From Paenibacillus_AB hodogayensis (lineage in GTDB: Bacteria; Bacillota; Bacilli; Paenibacillales; NBRC-103111), in assembly GCF_039536325.1 (NCBI RefSeq), contig NZ_BAAAYO010000001.1, positions 62,001 through 126,000 of the forward strand: a stretch of 64,000 nt of DNA. Reading direction: 5' to 3'. Within the stretch, counting starts at the first letter, position 1, and the number at the start of each line of letters is the position of its first letter. The position numbers and the translations under genes are program-made. The notes beneath the pieces are model-generated. The model saw only the letters and a program-made list of their open reading frames with translations. It was not told the origin of the DNA and did not search any database. Of the stretch, positions 1-7,787 are shown one piece after another.

Positions 1-754
1 TGAAGACGAAATCGTCGCCGAATACTTGAGCCACCGCTACCGCGCCAATGCGCGTCTCCGGTCCGGTAATGCCGACATTGGACATGACCGCGAACTGAAC
101 CGTCGCCACGACGCCGATCAGAAAGGCGACCAGACGAATATCCCAATGCGATTGCTTGAACGGATTGCCTTCCCAATCCGTCAAAGCGCTCTTGATCCCC
201 TGTCCGAAGCCGCGAATGCCGAAACGGGCGATCGAGATGGCAACCATGACCAGTACGATCAACACCGGTATCGCGTACACCGGCAGCGGCAGGTTATACA
301 GCGTATAGCCGGAATCTGCGATGGTCAGCGGATTGAGCACGTTCCGTCCCCACGGATCGTAGACGAGAGCGAACAGCAGATTGCCGGCGATCGCGCACAG
401 AAGCACGATCCAGAACTGCACGTAGCCCATGCCGCACCGGTACAGCGTGCCGGATCCGCAGCCGCCGGCCACCGTCATGCCGATGCCGAACAGGATGCCG
501 CCTAGCAGGTTCCCTCCGCTGACCGGAACGGTCCACAAGTCGGCGATGCCTTTCGCGCCGGTCGTCAGCACGAGCGCCCAGCCAAGGAGCGCCGTGCCGA
601 TGAGCACGAGCACGCCGTTCAGAATGCGCGTGTCGCGGACGCTGATCCAGTCGCGAATTGAAGCGACGAAGCAGAAGTCCGCCTTTTGCAGCAAGAAGCC
701 GTATGCAAAGCCGAAGAAGGCGGCAAGCAGGAAGACGTCCCACGTATAAGCCAT
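1..754 (-). CDS. YeeE/YedE-family sulfur-compound transporter (partial)
   Basis: Integral membrane protein of the YeeE/YedE (TsuA) family, whose studied members import thiosulfate. The C-terminus is lost at the window edge; 251 codons are visible. The translation opens MAYTWDVFLLAAFFGFAYGF and shows several hydrophobic helices. Family-type cysteines are present: Cys28 in ADFCF, and Cys99 and Cys107 in GGCGSGTLYRCGMG. The ATG at 754 follows a GGGTGG stretch; this start was read directly from the reverse strand. It is the last visible gene of a minus-strand operon whose upstream members are a TusA-like carrier and two rhodaneses, which fits sulfane-sulfur import and hand-over in the cytoplasm. 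The family call is firm. Thiosulfate as the substrate is inferred from the family. Confidence 0.85.
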   Translation of the reverse strand, partial: MAYTWDVFLLAAFFGFAYGFLLQKADFCFVASIRDWISVRDTRILNGVLVLIGTALLGWALVLTTGAKGIADLWTVPVSGGNLLGGILFGIGMTVAGGCGSGTLYRCGMGYVQFWIVLLCAIAGNLLFALVYDPWGRNVLNPLTIADSGYTLYNLPLPVYAIPVLIVLVMVAISIARFGIRGFGQGIKSALTDWEGNPFKQSHWDIRLVAFLIGVVATVQFAVMSNVGITGPETRIGAVAVAQVFGDDFVF

Positions 755-786
755 GAATGCCAACCACCCTTAATTGTTTATGTGCG

Positions 787-1047
787 TTATGCCTTCTTGA
801 CGAAAATGTGGTATTGGCCTTTTTTCTTGGCGACCCCTAAAAATTCGCCGATTTTGTTCATCTTGACGGCAGCCGGTATCGTCTTCGTGGCGATGCTGTG
901 ATCGGTAATCTCAACCACGATCTCCCCGGACTTCGCTTTCTTCAAGCCTTCCAGCGCCAAATTCAGCGTATGCGGGCATACCTCGCCCACCGCATCCACG
1001 ATATGATCCGGTTTCAGTTCCAGCAGTTCTTGTTCGCTCAAGCTCAT
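787..1047 (-). CDS. TusA-like sulfur carrier with altered CPxP motif
   Basis: 86-residue cytoplasmic protein of the TusA/SirA fold, the usual length for the family. TusA proteins carry persulfide sulfur on the cysteine of a CPxP motif. Here the motif is Cys24-Pro-His-Thr: the cysteine and first proline are kept but the second proline is threonine (codons TGC CCG CAT ACG). The start overlaps the stop of the upstream rhodanese gene by 4 bp, so the two are translationally coupled, and the YeeE/YedE transporter follows 32 bp downstream. The likely role is to take sulfur from the transporter or rhodanese and pass it on. The unusual motif may mark a sub-branch specialised for the YeeE partner. Confidence 0.88.
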   Translation of the reverse strand: MSLSEQELLELKPDHIVDAVGEVCPHTLNLALEGLKKAKSGEIVVEITDHSIATKTIPAAVKMNKIGEFLGVAKKKGQYHIFVKKA

Positions 1048-1439
1048 TTCCCGCTCTCCCCCTTCTTGTCCTCCAAGCCGAAGCTGTCGATATCCTCCGC
1101 AGGTCCGGTCGCGATCGTGTTGCCTTCCGCAGCCCAGCTCAGCATGCCTCCGGCGAAATTGTGCACGCGGCCGAAGCCGTTGTTCTGGAAATATTTCGCC
1201 ACTTCAAGACTGCGGCGTCCGCTGCGGCATACGAAGACGTATTCCCGCTCGGGATCGAGCTTCTCGGTCCAATCGATAATATCGCCCATCGGAATAAGCG
1301 GAAGGCCGCCGATGTGCGCCTCCTCGTACTCCTCCGGCTCACGGACGTCGATTACGATCGCTGCCCGCTCTCCATCCTCCAATACATCCTTCAGCTCCCG
1401 CCAATCCAGGTGGGATACATTTTCAATACGTTCAGCCAT
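1044..1439 (-). CDS. Single-domain rhodanese-like sulfurtransferase
   Basis: 131-residue cytoplasmic protein made of one rhodanese domain. It shows the DVREPEEY substrate-side motif near residue 31 and the active-site loop Cys71-Arg-Ser-Gly-Arg-Arg, the six-residue loop typical of sulfur (not phosphate) chemistry. The catalytic cysteine would carry a persulfide. It sits 19 bp after the secreted two-domain rhodanese and overlaps the TusA-like gene by 4 bp, so it is a member of the same operon. Its likely job is to move sulfane sulfur between thiosulfate or polysulfide and the TusA-like carrier. The family and active site are clear; the physiological donor and acceptor are inferred. Confidence 0.9.
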   Translation of the reverse strand: MAERIENVSHLDWRELKDVLEDGERAAIVIDVREPEEYEEAHIGGLPLIPMGDIIDWTEKLDPEREYVFVCRSGRRSLEVAKYFQNNGFGRVHNFAGGMLSWAAEGNTIATGPAEDIDSFGLEDKKGESGK

Positions 1440-1458
1440 GTACGGGGTTGACCTCCTT

Positions 1459-2424
1459 TTACTTGACTAACGGCGCGTCGTCGGCATTGGCCCATTCAGC
1501 CATCGAGCCTTCATACGGACGAACGTCTTTGAATCCGAGCAGTCTTAGTGTAAAATAAGTGTGCGCTCCGCGAATGTTCGTCTGGCAGTAAGGAATGACG
1601 GTCTTGTCCTTGTCCGTAATCCCCGCTGCAGTGTACAACGCGGTTAAATCCTTGTAGTTCTTGAATTTCGGGATGCCGTCCGTCGGCGTAGCATCGACCG
1701 CTTGGCTCCACTCGGTATTGATCGCGCCGTTCACGTGGCCGCCGTTCTTGTTGCCGCGCAAATCTTCGCCGGTGAATTCCTTGGACGAACGCGTATCCAC
1801 GACGGTGCACTGGGCCAGGTTGGCGTTCAGAAGCTGTTCCTTCGTCGTAATGAGCTTATCGTTAGGCTGGGCCGTAAAGCTCCCCTTTGCCACCGTAGGC
1901 GCTTCGGTCGATATTTCCTTGCTGGCTGTCGTCCAGGCCAGATAGCCGCCGTTCAGCACTTTCACCTTGTCCTTCAGGCCGTAATATTCCAGACCGTAGA
2001 AGATCCGGGTCGCGGAATTCCCGGCGCCGCCCTCGTCATAGACGAGAATGGTAGAGTCGCTGTTGACGCCCGCCTTCTGGAACAACTCGGTAACGGCTTC
2101 CTTCGAGGCGATCGTCGGGTTCTTGGCATCCTTCAGCAGTCCAGCGTTAACCGACACGGCCCCCGGAATATGTCCTTGCTCGTAGCCCTTGGAACGGGCG
2201 TCGATAATTTTCACGTTGGCGTCTTTCAGATGCTCCTCGACCCACTTGACGTCCGCCAGCAATTGCGCGTTCGGATACGTGTCCGAAGCCTTGGCTTCCT
2301 GCACCGCCGGCTTGGTTCCGGACGGCGTCCCGGCATTTACAGGGCTGCTCTCGGGCTTGCTGCTGCAAGCGGCCGCGATTCCCGTCAATACGATTAATGA
2401 TAACAGTGCCAGCTTACTTTTCAT
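1459..2424 (-). CDS. Secreted two-domain rhodanese lipoprotein (thiosulfate/3-mercaptopyruvate sulfurtransferase type)
   Basis: 321-residue lipoprotein: hydrophobic N-terminus ending in the lipobox GIAAAC with lipidated Cys20, then a Ser/Pro/Gly-rich linker and two rhodanese domains (about 55-170 and 190-315). Only the second has the catalytic cysteine, Cys280 in PYCQTNIRGA; the first has Asp130-Glu-Gly-Gly at the same place, the usual inactive structural half. The loop after Cys280 (QTNIRG) fits the thiosulfate/mercaptopyruvate class. It is the first gene of the sulfur operon and would act outside the membrane, perhaps delivering sulfur to the YeeE/YedE transporter. The start ATG follows AAAGGGGAG. 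Its promoter shares a -10 with the divergent YVTN gene. Confidence 0.9.
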   Translation of the reverse strand: MKSKLALLSLIVLTGIAAACSSKPESSPVNAGTPSGTKPAVQEAKASDTYPNAQLLADVKWVEEHLKDANVKIIDARSKGYEQGHIPGAVSVNAGLLKDAKNPTIASKEAVTELFQKAGVNSDSTILVYDEGGAGNSATRIFYGLEYYGLKDKVKVLNGGYLAWTTASKEISTEAPTVAKGSFTAQPNDKLITTKEQLLNANLAQCTVVDTRSSKEFTGEDLRGNKNGGHVNGAINTEWSQAVDATPTDGIPKFKNYKDLTALYTAAGITDKDKTVIPYCQTNIRGAHTYFTLRLLGFKDVRPYEGSMAEWANADDAPLVK

Positions 2425-2453
2425 AGAAGTTTCTCCCCTTTATCCTCTGCTTC

Positions 2454-2483
2454 TTGCCACAAATGGTAGTTCCCCTGTATAAT
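2454..2483 (+). promoter_or_regulatory. SigA-type promoter for the YVTN lipoprotein gene
   Basis: TTGCCA (2454-2459), an 18-bp spacer, then a perfect TATAAT (2478-2483), about 70 bp before the ATG at 2554. Its -10 is shared with the opposing promoter. Confidence 0.7.
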
Positions 2484-2507
2484 ACATCTATCCCTAGCGT
2501 TTTACAA
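2479..2507 (-). promoter_or_regulatory. SigA-type promoter for the sulfur operon
   Basis: Read on the minus strand: TTGTAA (2507-2502), a 17-bp spacer, then TATTAT (2484-2479). The -10 lies on the same base pairs as the TATAAT of the divergent promoter, so only one of the two can hold RNA polymerase in the open form at a time. Confidence 0.6.
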
Positions 2508-2553
2508 GGTTTAATTTACTGGACAATCCAACAGAGTGGGGTAGAGAAATCCG

Positions 2554-3627
2554 ATGAGAAACCGAAAGAACATCGTGGCGGCAGTCAGCTTGGCTATTGC
2601 TTTGCTGGTCGGCGGCTGCGCGATGGAGACGAAAGAACAGGCCCGAGCTCGCCTGCAGGCCGGAGGCGGCCAGACGGGCGGCGACACTTCCACCGTTCAG
2701 ACGGAGGCGGGCAAGCTGACTGCCGTGCAATTTTATGTGCCTAGCGAGAAAGAAAATAATTTGTCGGTTATCGATGTACCGACAGGGAAAGTGGTCGGCT
2801 CCGTCAAGCTGTCCGAATCGCCGACGACCGTCGTCTTCTCCAGCACGATGCGGGAGGCGTACGCGGCCAATATGAACAGCAGCACCGTCTCGATTATCAA
2901 TACGCAGACGCTGAAGGTGGAGAAAGAAGTTCCGGTCGGGCCGATGCCGCACGGCATGGTGCTGTCGCCGGACAACAAGACGCTGTATGTGGCCGCGGTG
3001 GCCGATCAATTCGTCTACCTCGTCGATACGAAGGAGCGCAAGGAAGCCGGAACGATCGATCTCGGAACAGGAGCGAAGACCAACTATATGAGCCTGTTCG
3101 GCGACAAGCTGTATGTGAGCGATCATGAGAACAATAAAGTGTATGTCGTGAATGTGAAAACGAAGCAGACGACGCTCACGATCCCGACCGGCAAAACGCC
3201 GCGCGCCGTCAAAGTCAGCGACGACGGCAAGAAGCTGTTCGTGCCGGCCGCCGGAGACGGCACGCTGGAAATCTACAGCACGGACACCGGCAAGCTGGAG
3301 TCGAAAATCGCCGTCGCTCCGGGCGCGACCGATGTGGTCGTCGCGGAGGACGGGCAAAGCGCGATCGTGACTTCCATGGAAGGAAATGCCGTAACGTTCG
3401 TCGATCTGGCGGGCGGCAAGCCGCTGCAAACGTTAACCGATCTGCCCGGAGCGCGGCACATCGCGTACAACCGCCAGCAGACCAAGGCTTATGTCACCTT
3501 GAGCGGCTCGAACGAGGTGGCCGTCATCGATACGCAAGCCCGCAAGCCTTTGGAACGCATCAAGGTCGGCGGAACGCCGCACGGCATCACGATCAAGGCG
3601 CTGCCCGGCATCGGCGGAAGCTGCTAA
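2554..3627 (+). CDS. YVTN/YncE-type beta-propeller lipoprotein
   Basis: 357-residue predicted lipoprotein. The hydrophobic signal ends in the lipobox LVGGC with Cys22. The rest is a series of about 40-residue beta-propeller blades with repeats such as KTLYVAAVADQFVYLVDT and NKVYVVNVKT, the YVTN/YncE pattern, filling roughly residues 55-350. No catalytic residues are recognisable; such propellers usually act as extracellular binding or scaffold proteins. It is divergent from the sulfur operon and shares a promoter region with it, which hints at a linked role but does not prove one. A strong terminator follows about 120 bp after the stop, so it is probably monocistronic. Confidence 0.85.
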   Translation: MRNRKNIVAAVSLAIALLVGGCAMETKEQARARLQAGGGQTGGDTSTVQTEAGKLTAVQFYVPSEKENNLSVIDVPTGKVVGSVKLSESPTTVVFSSTMREAYAANMNSSTVSIINTQTLKVEKEVPVGPMPHGMVLSPDNKTLYVAAVADQFVYLVDTKERKEAGTIDLGTGAKTNYMSLFGDKLYVSDHENNKVYVVNVKTKQTTLTIPTGKTPRAVKVSDDGKKLFVPAAGDGTLEIYSTDTGKLESKIAVAPGATDVVVAEDGQSAIVTSMEGNAVTFVDLAGGKPLQTLTDLPGARHIAYNRQQTKAYVTLSGSNEVAVIDTQARKPLERIKVGGTPHGITIKALPGIGGSC

Positions 3628-3743
3628 ACCGTTAATCAGCCCCAAGACGCCGCCGGCGGACGGCAGACGCTCTCCATCCATTCGATTTACAAGCTGCATG
3701 AGCCGAATGCCAGTCCCGTCCATACGTCGTAGCGTGACGGCGC

Positions 3744-3786
3744 AAAACCTTCGAACCCGCTTCTCGGCGGTTTCGAAGGTTTTTTA
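3744..3786 (+). terminator. Rho-independent terminator after the YVTN gene
   Basis: Perfect 12-bp stem AAAACCTTCGAA (3744-3755) with TTCGAAGGTTTT (3772-3783), a 16-nt loop, and a T-run continuing to 3785. Confidence 0.85.
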
Positions 3787-3859
3787 ATACGGCTGAAGCG
3801 GTTCGTGATATAATCAGAGAATGCTGCCCGTTTTTCACAAGTGCGAGGAGGTCTTGCCC

Positions 3860-4744
3860 ATGCTTGTTGCGGCAAACAAGAAAATCGAAACGTTTGAAGG
3901 AAAGCGCTTTCCATTTAAAATGAGCATCCAGCGGGATCGCAATGTTCTTGTGGCTTCCCATTGGCATGAGCATTTTGAGCTTATCAAAATTGTACATGGT
4001 CCGGTTCAGATTCAAATCGATCAACATAACTTTACCGCCGAAACCGGCGAAATTTATTTTATCAACAGCTGCCAAATTCATTCCGTCACTTGTGCTCCGG
4101 GAGTCAACGGGATTATTCAAGGGATGGTGTTCGATAAAGCGCTGTTGAATTTCTTGGAAAACTCGGAAAACTTGGAAACGAGACACTTGCTCTCCCTCTT
4201 TCTTCGTTCGAACACCGTCGCCAACCGGTATGCGCACACCCATCCGCTGTGGGCGGAACTGAATACCGAGATGGAGAACGCCTACCAGGAATTCACAACG
4301 GCGCAAGTGGGGCATGAATACACCATTCTCTCCTGTCTGTTCCGAATTATTGTTCCTATGCTGCGGTTATATCAGCAAGATTTCAACAGTAACCCTCCCC
4401 GTCAGTATGCCAACCAATACATGCGGCTGAAGCCGGCCATCGACTATATGGAAGAACATCTTGCCGACAAAGTGTATATGGAATCGGTTTGCCAAAAAGT
4501 GAACATGAGTCTTTACTATTTTTCGAGCCTGTTCAAAAAAGTATTCGGCTTGCCGCCCGTTCAATATTTGATTCAGCTGCGGATCGACCGCGCCAAGCGC
4601 CTGCTGCTCGACGAGGAAAGGTCCATTTCCGAGATTGCCGAGCTTTGCGGGTTTTGCAACATTAATTATTTTGACAAAATGTTTAAGGAAAAGAGCGGGT
4701 TTACGCCCAGAGATTTTCGCAAGCGTTATGTCCGTCAGGAGTAG
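3860..4744 (+). CDS. AraC-family transcriptional regulator with cupin sensor domain
   Basis: 294-residue regulator. Residues 1-150 form a cupin-like ligand domain (HWHEHFELIKI near residue 34, then a GEIYFIN strand). The last ~100 residues carry the two AraC helix-turn-helix units, including YYFSSLFKKVFGLPPVQYL and ISEIAELCGFCNINYFDKMF. I chose the ATG at 3860 because a perfect AGGAGG (3846-3851) lies 8 bases before it; an upstream in-frame ATG at 3821 lacks such a site. It precedes, on the opposite strand, a secreted glycosidase and a sugar-binding lipoprotein, so it may respond to the released sugars. The ligand is unknown. Confidence 0.88.
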   Translation: MLVAANKKIETFEGKRFPFKMSIQRDRNVLVASHWHEHFELIKIVHGPVQIQIDQHNFTAETGEIYFINSCQIHSVTCAPGVNGIIQGMVFDKALLNFLENSENLETRHLLSLFLRSNTVANRYAHTHPLWAELNTEMENAYQEFTTAQVGHEYTILSCLFRIIVPMLRLYQQDFNSNPPRQYANQYMRLKPAIDYMEEHLADKVYMESVCQKVNMSLYYFSSLFKKVFGLPPVQYLIQLRIDRAKRLLLDEERSISEIAELCGFCNINYFDKMFKEKSGFTPRDFRKRYVRQE

Positions 4745-4782
4745 CTCCGGGGAATACGGTTGACCGACCTCCGTCATACAGC

Positions 4783-4812
4783 GCAAAAAAACGCGCGCCG
4801 GAAACGGCGCGC
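4783..4812 (-). terminator. Terminator for the GH30-type glycosidase gene
   Basis: On the minus strand a GC stem (4812-4805 with 4800-4793, GCGCGCCG pairing CGGCGCGC, loop TTTC) is followed by seven or more T residues (4791-4785). Confidence 0.8.
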
Positions 4813-4861
4813 GGTGCGAAAAATAGCGTCCTGCCCTTCCGGGCAGGCGTGCCAAGCGATA

Positions 4862-7702
4862 CTACTCGACGAACGTTGTCACGCTTTTCGGCGGAAGCGT
4901 GTAGGCGAAGCTGCCGCCGCCTGTCGCGTAAAGGCCGATAGGCGCAATATTTTCCGTGTCGCTCGTCCGGTATACCGAGACGGCCGATCCGGTCATCCCG
5001 TTAATCGTCACCGTTACCGGTTCGGAAGAGCTATTGGCCGCGACGAGCACCGATTTGCCGGTTGTCGTGTTTTTGGCCGCCGTCACGGTGACCTGACTAT
5101 TGCCGCTTTCCGCCTTCACCTTGCGGTCCCCCGGACGAATGAAACGACTGAACTGCCCCATCGTATACAGCCTCTTGTTCACGACATAGCTGCCGTCGAA
5201 CGTCAGATTGACCAGCGCTTCCCGGCGGGTGGATGACGTCTCCGCCGTCGGCTTCGTAACGAACAACCAATACAGGTACGAGCTGTACCCCTGCTCCAGC
5301 GCGGCGCTGATTTGATCGGCGACCTCGAGCGCCCCGTTCATCAAGGGATCGTTCGGAGGCGACACACTGTATTCCATCATAAACAACGGCTTGCCGAATG
5401 AGCGCAAATCGTAATTATAAACATCGTACGAATTCCACGTATAGAAGTGGGTTCCGATATAATCAAGCTTCTGGATTGCCGCCGGGTCCATCTGATTCAA
5501 TAATTTCAACGTCGAGCCCAGATGACCGCCTTCGGGGGCGCCCAACCCCACGTCGATGCCATCCGTCTGGAAGGCGTCGTATACGGCCGACACTACACCG
5601 CTCATTTCCTGACCCGTATAAATCGCCGAGGCGTAGTCCATCTGCGCTTCGGGCTCGTTTTGGATACTGAGCCAACGTACATCGTATCCGTAATCTTCCT
5701 TGTAGGTTTTGGCCCAGGTCAATAAGTACTCGGCAAAATCGTCGTAATACTCCGGTTTCAGATGTCCTCCACGAATCTCGGAACCGTTGTCCTTCATCCA
5801 AGCAGGCGGGCTCCATACCGAACCCGCGAACCGCATGGCCGGATTGCGGCTAACGGCCTGATCGGCGAACCATCTCTGATGGATATCCGTATCAAAGTCC
5901 CATACTCCGGGCTCGGGCAGTATCGTAGACTGCACCGCATTTCCCGGATCGGGATCGTCCTTCCTGAACGGGTTCACCTCCAGTCTGACGATCGAGAGAC
6001 CGGCTTGATCCTCCTCCATACCGAACAACCGGTCAAGGATCTGCTGTCGGGGTGTCGTGCCGATTTTCATTAAATCGTCGACCGGGCCATTGGCCGTTGC
6101 GCCGAATCCCCATATTTCTTGCTCAACCTCGCTCGTGTCCACCTCGATGACATTGACCTTCTTGGATCCGATCGTCACGATTTTGTCTTCGGCATTCCAG
6201 GAGACCGTCGCTTCCAGCGCATCCGCGACATAGGACGCCGGAATCATCGGCACCCCGTCTTTCATATATGCCGGAGCAGCTAGGGCAACATTCGCACCGT
6301 TGACTTGGGCAAAGGATTCGCCGACGGCAATCGCGCTCGTTCTTCCATTTTTCACTGCGGTCGCCGTTTGCGTCAACTCATCCCAGGTCACATCGGCTCT
6401 CAAAGCAGCGAACGTTTTGGGCAGTTGCAGGAACGGGACGCCGTTCTGGACTTCGGGCTTGGCGTTCAAGTATACGACCGGCTTGCCGTCCAAGACGATC
6501 TGCATTCCTTTGGGAGGCAGTCTCGATGGCGGGATGTCCGTCGTAACTCCGGTTTTCACGAGCTCTACATCATCGAAGTACAGATCGCCGACAACGTCGT
6601 TATATCCGGGAAGCGGCATCTGCTCGACGGTAATGCCGTAGAGGGGGTCCACCCCGACCGTATAAGGCAGCGTAATTTTTACCCAGTCCTGATCGGTGAC
6701 CAAAGTCCGGTAGTTGGCTCTGTCGTTGTAGTAGGCCAGATTGCCGGTTACCGCGCCGTCGATATCGATGACGGAAATAAAGAAATATCCAGCTTTCACG
6801 GTACTCGCGGCGTTTACTTTGGCGTAGACGGATACGTCGTATTGGGTTCCCGGGGTAACATCGAGCCCTGTGAACGCATCGTTGATTTTGATCCGGTTGA
6901 AGTGCTCGGTACGCTTGCCCACTTGAAGGCTCTTGCCCCCATACACGCCGTGTACGACCGTATTGCTCAAAGACAAGCCCCACGCGGGCTGTCCGCCTCC
7001 GATCCCGATATTCGCCTGCTGCACGCTGGCGGCGTTGTCGAAGGTAATCCGCTTCGATGTCGGCGGCGGAACCTCCGCCACCTCCACATCATCGATGTTA
7101 AAGACCGGCACCGTCGCGGTCCAGCTTCCGGAGCCGATCTGCTCGACGGCAATTCCGTACAGCGTACTTCCGGTAGCCATGTACGGGAGCGTAAGCTTCG
7201 TCCATCCGTCCTGGCCGACCAAAAATTTATAATTGGCCGGATCGGAATAATAAGGCGGGTCCGAAGGCCCTCTCGTGCCCGGATACGTGACGACGGACAG
7301 GTAGAAATATCCGTTCGTCACGCTGCTGCTCGCGCCAACCTTGGCCCACATGGAGATGTTGTAATGCTTGCCTGCCTGCATATCCAGGCCGTCGAAGGCT
7401 TGCGGTATTTTCAAGCGGTTATACGGCTGCGTTCGTCCGCTGATTTTAACGCTTTTCCCGGAATCGCCCCGGTAAACGTCGGAATCCAGACTGATCGTGG
7501 ACGCTCCCCCGCCGATAGCCAGGTTTGCTTCGGAAATATTCGAGTAGACGTCGAAGGAGATGCTGACGGCCGGTGGAGAAACACCCGAACCGCCCTCCTC
7601 CGCCCCCGCCGCAGAGACGAAACCGAACGTTTGCAGCAGCAGACTGAATACCAAGCTTATACGCAAATAGTGTGCATATTGCTTCTTCCATGCCTGATTC
7701 AT
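4862..7702 (-). CDS. Secreted GH30-type glycoside hydrolase with two jelly-roll repeats and a CuAO-like domain
   Basis: 946-residue secreted enzyme. Order: signal peptide (1-35); two similar ~165-residue beta-sandwich repeats (about 46-210 and 218-383; compare EANLAIGGG with QANIGIGGG), resembling carbohydrate-binding modules; a copper-amine-oxidase N-like domain (399-517); a GH30-type TIM barrel (about 525-860); and a C-terminal beta domain to 946. Catalytic residues fit clan A: acid/base Glu683 in QNEPE and nucleophile Glu777 in MMEYS. GH30 enzymes cut xylan, glucuronoxylan, beta-1,6-glucan or glucosylceramide; which of these cannot be told here. The ATG at 7702 follows AAAGGGG; a longer in-frame start at 7768 lacks a site and would spoil the signal peptide. 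It lies 85 bp after the sugar-binding lipoprotein gene. Confidence 0.85.
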   Translation of the reverse strand: MNQAWKKQYAHYLRISLVFSLLLQTFGFVSAAGAEEGGSGVSPPAVSISFDVYSNISEANLAIGGGASTISLDSDVYRGDSGKSVKISGRTQPYNRLKIPQAFDGLDMQAGKHYNISMWAKVGASSSVTNGYFYLSVVTYPGTRGPSDPPYYSDPANYKFLVGQDGWTKLTLPYMATGSTLYGIAVEQIGSGSWTATVPVFNIDDVEVAEVPPPTSKRITFDNAASVQQANIGIGGGQPAWGLSLSNTVVHGVYGGKSLQVGKRTEHFNRIKINDAFTGLDVTPGTQYDVSVYAKVNAASTVKAGYFFISVIDIDGAVTGNLAYYNDRANYRTLVTDQDWVKITLPYTVGVDPLYGITVEQMPLPGYNDVVGDLYFDDVELVKTGVTTDIPPSRLPPKGMQIVLDGKPVVYLNAKPEVQNGVPFLQLPKTFAALRADVTWDELTQTATAVKNGRTSAIAVGESFAQVNGANVALAAPAYMKDGVPMIPASYVADALEATVSWNAEDKIVTIGSKKVNVIEVDTSEVEQEIWGFGATANGPVDDLMKIGTTPRQQILDRLFGMEEDQAGLSIVRLEVNPFRKDDPDPGNAVQSTILPEPGVWDFDTDIHQRWFADQAVSRNPAMRFAGSVWSPPAWMKDNGSEIRGGHLKPEYYDDFAEYLLTWAKTYKEDYGYDVRWLSIQNEPEAQMDYASAIYTGQEMSGVVSAVYDAFQTDGIDVGLGAPEGGHLGSTLKLLNQMDPAAIQKLDYIGTHFYTWNSYDVYNYDLRSFGKPLFMMEYSVSPPNDPLMNGALEVADQISAALEQGYSSYLYWLFVTKPTAETSSTRREALVNLTFDGSYVVNKRLYTMGQFSRFIRPGDRKVKAESGNSQVTVTAAKNTTTGKSVLVAANSSSEPVTVTINGMTGSAVSVYRTSDTENIAPIGLYATGGGSFAYTLPPKSVTTFVE

Positions 7703-7787
7703 TCGCGGAAACCCCTTTCTCTCGCCCCGAGAGATCGCTTTCAATAATGGTAGATTCAGCTTGAACATGCATACTGCGCAATTGCGT

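Noticed and set aside
2494..3429. 311-codon minus-strand open frame
   Set aside because: Antisense to the YVTN lipoprotein, which has a lipobox and propeller repeats and a good promoter.
6305..7747. 480-codon plus-strand open frame
   Set aside because: Antisense to the GH30-type enzyme, which has a signal peptide, domains and catalytic residues; the plus frame has none.
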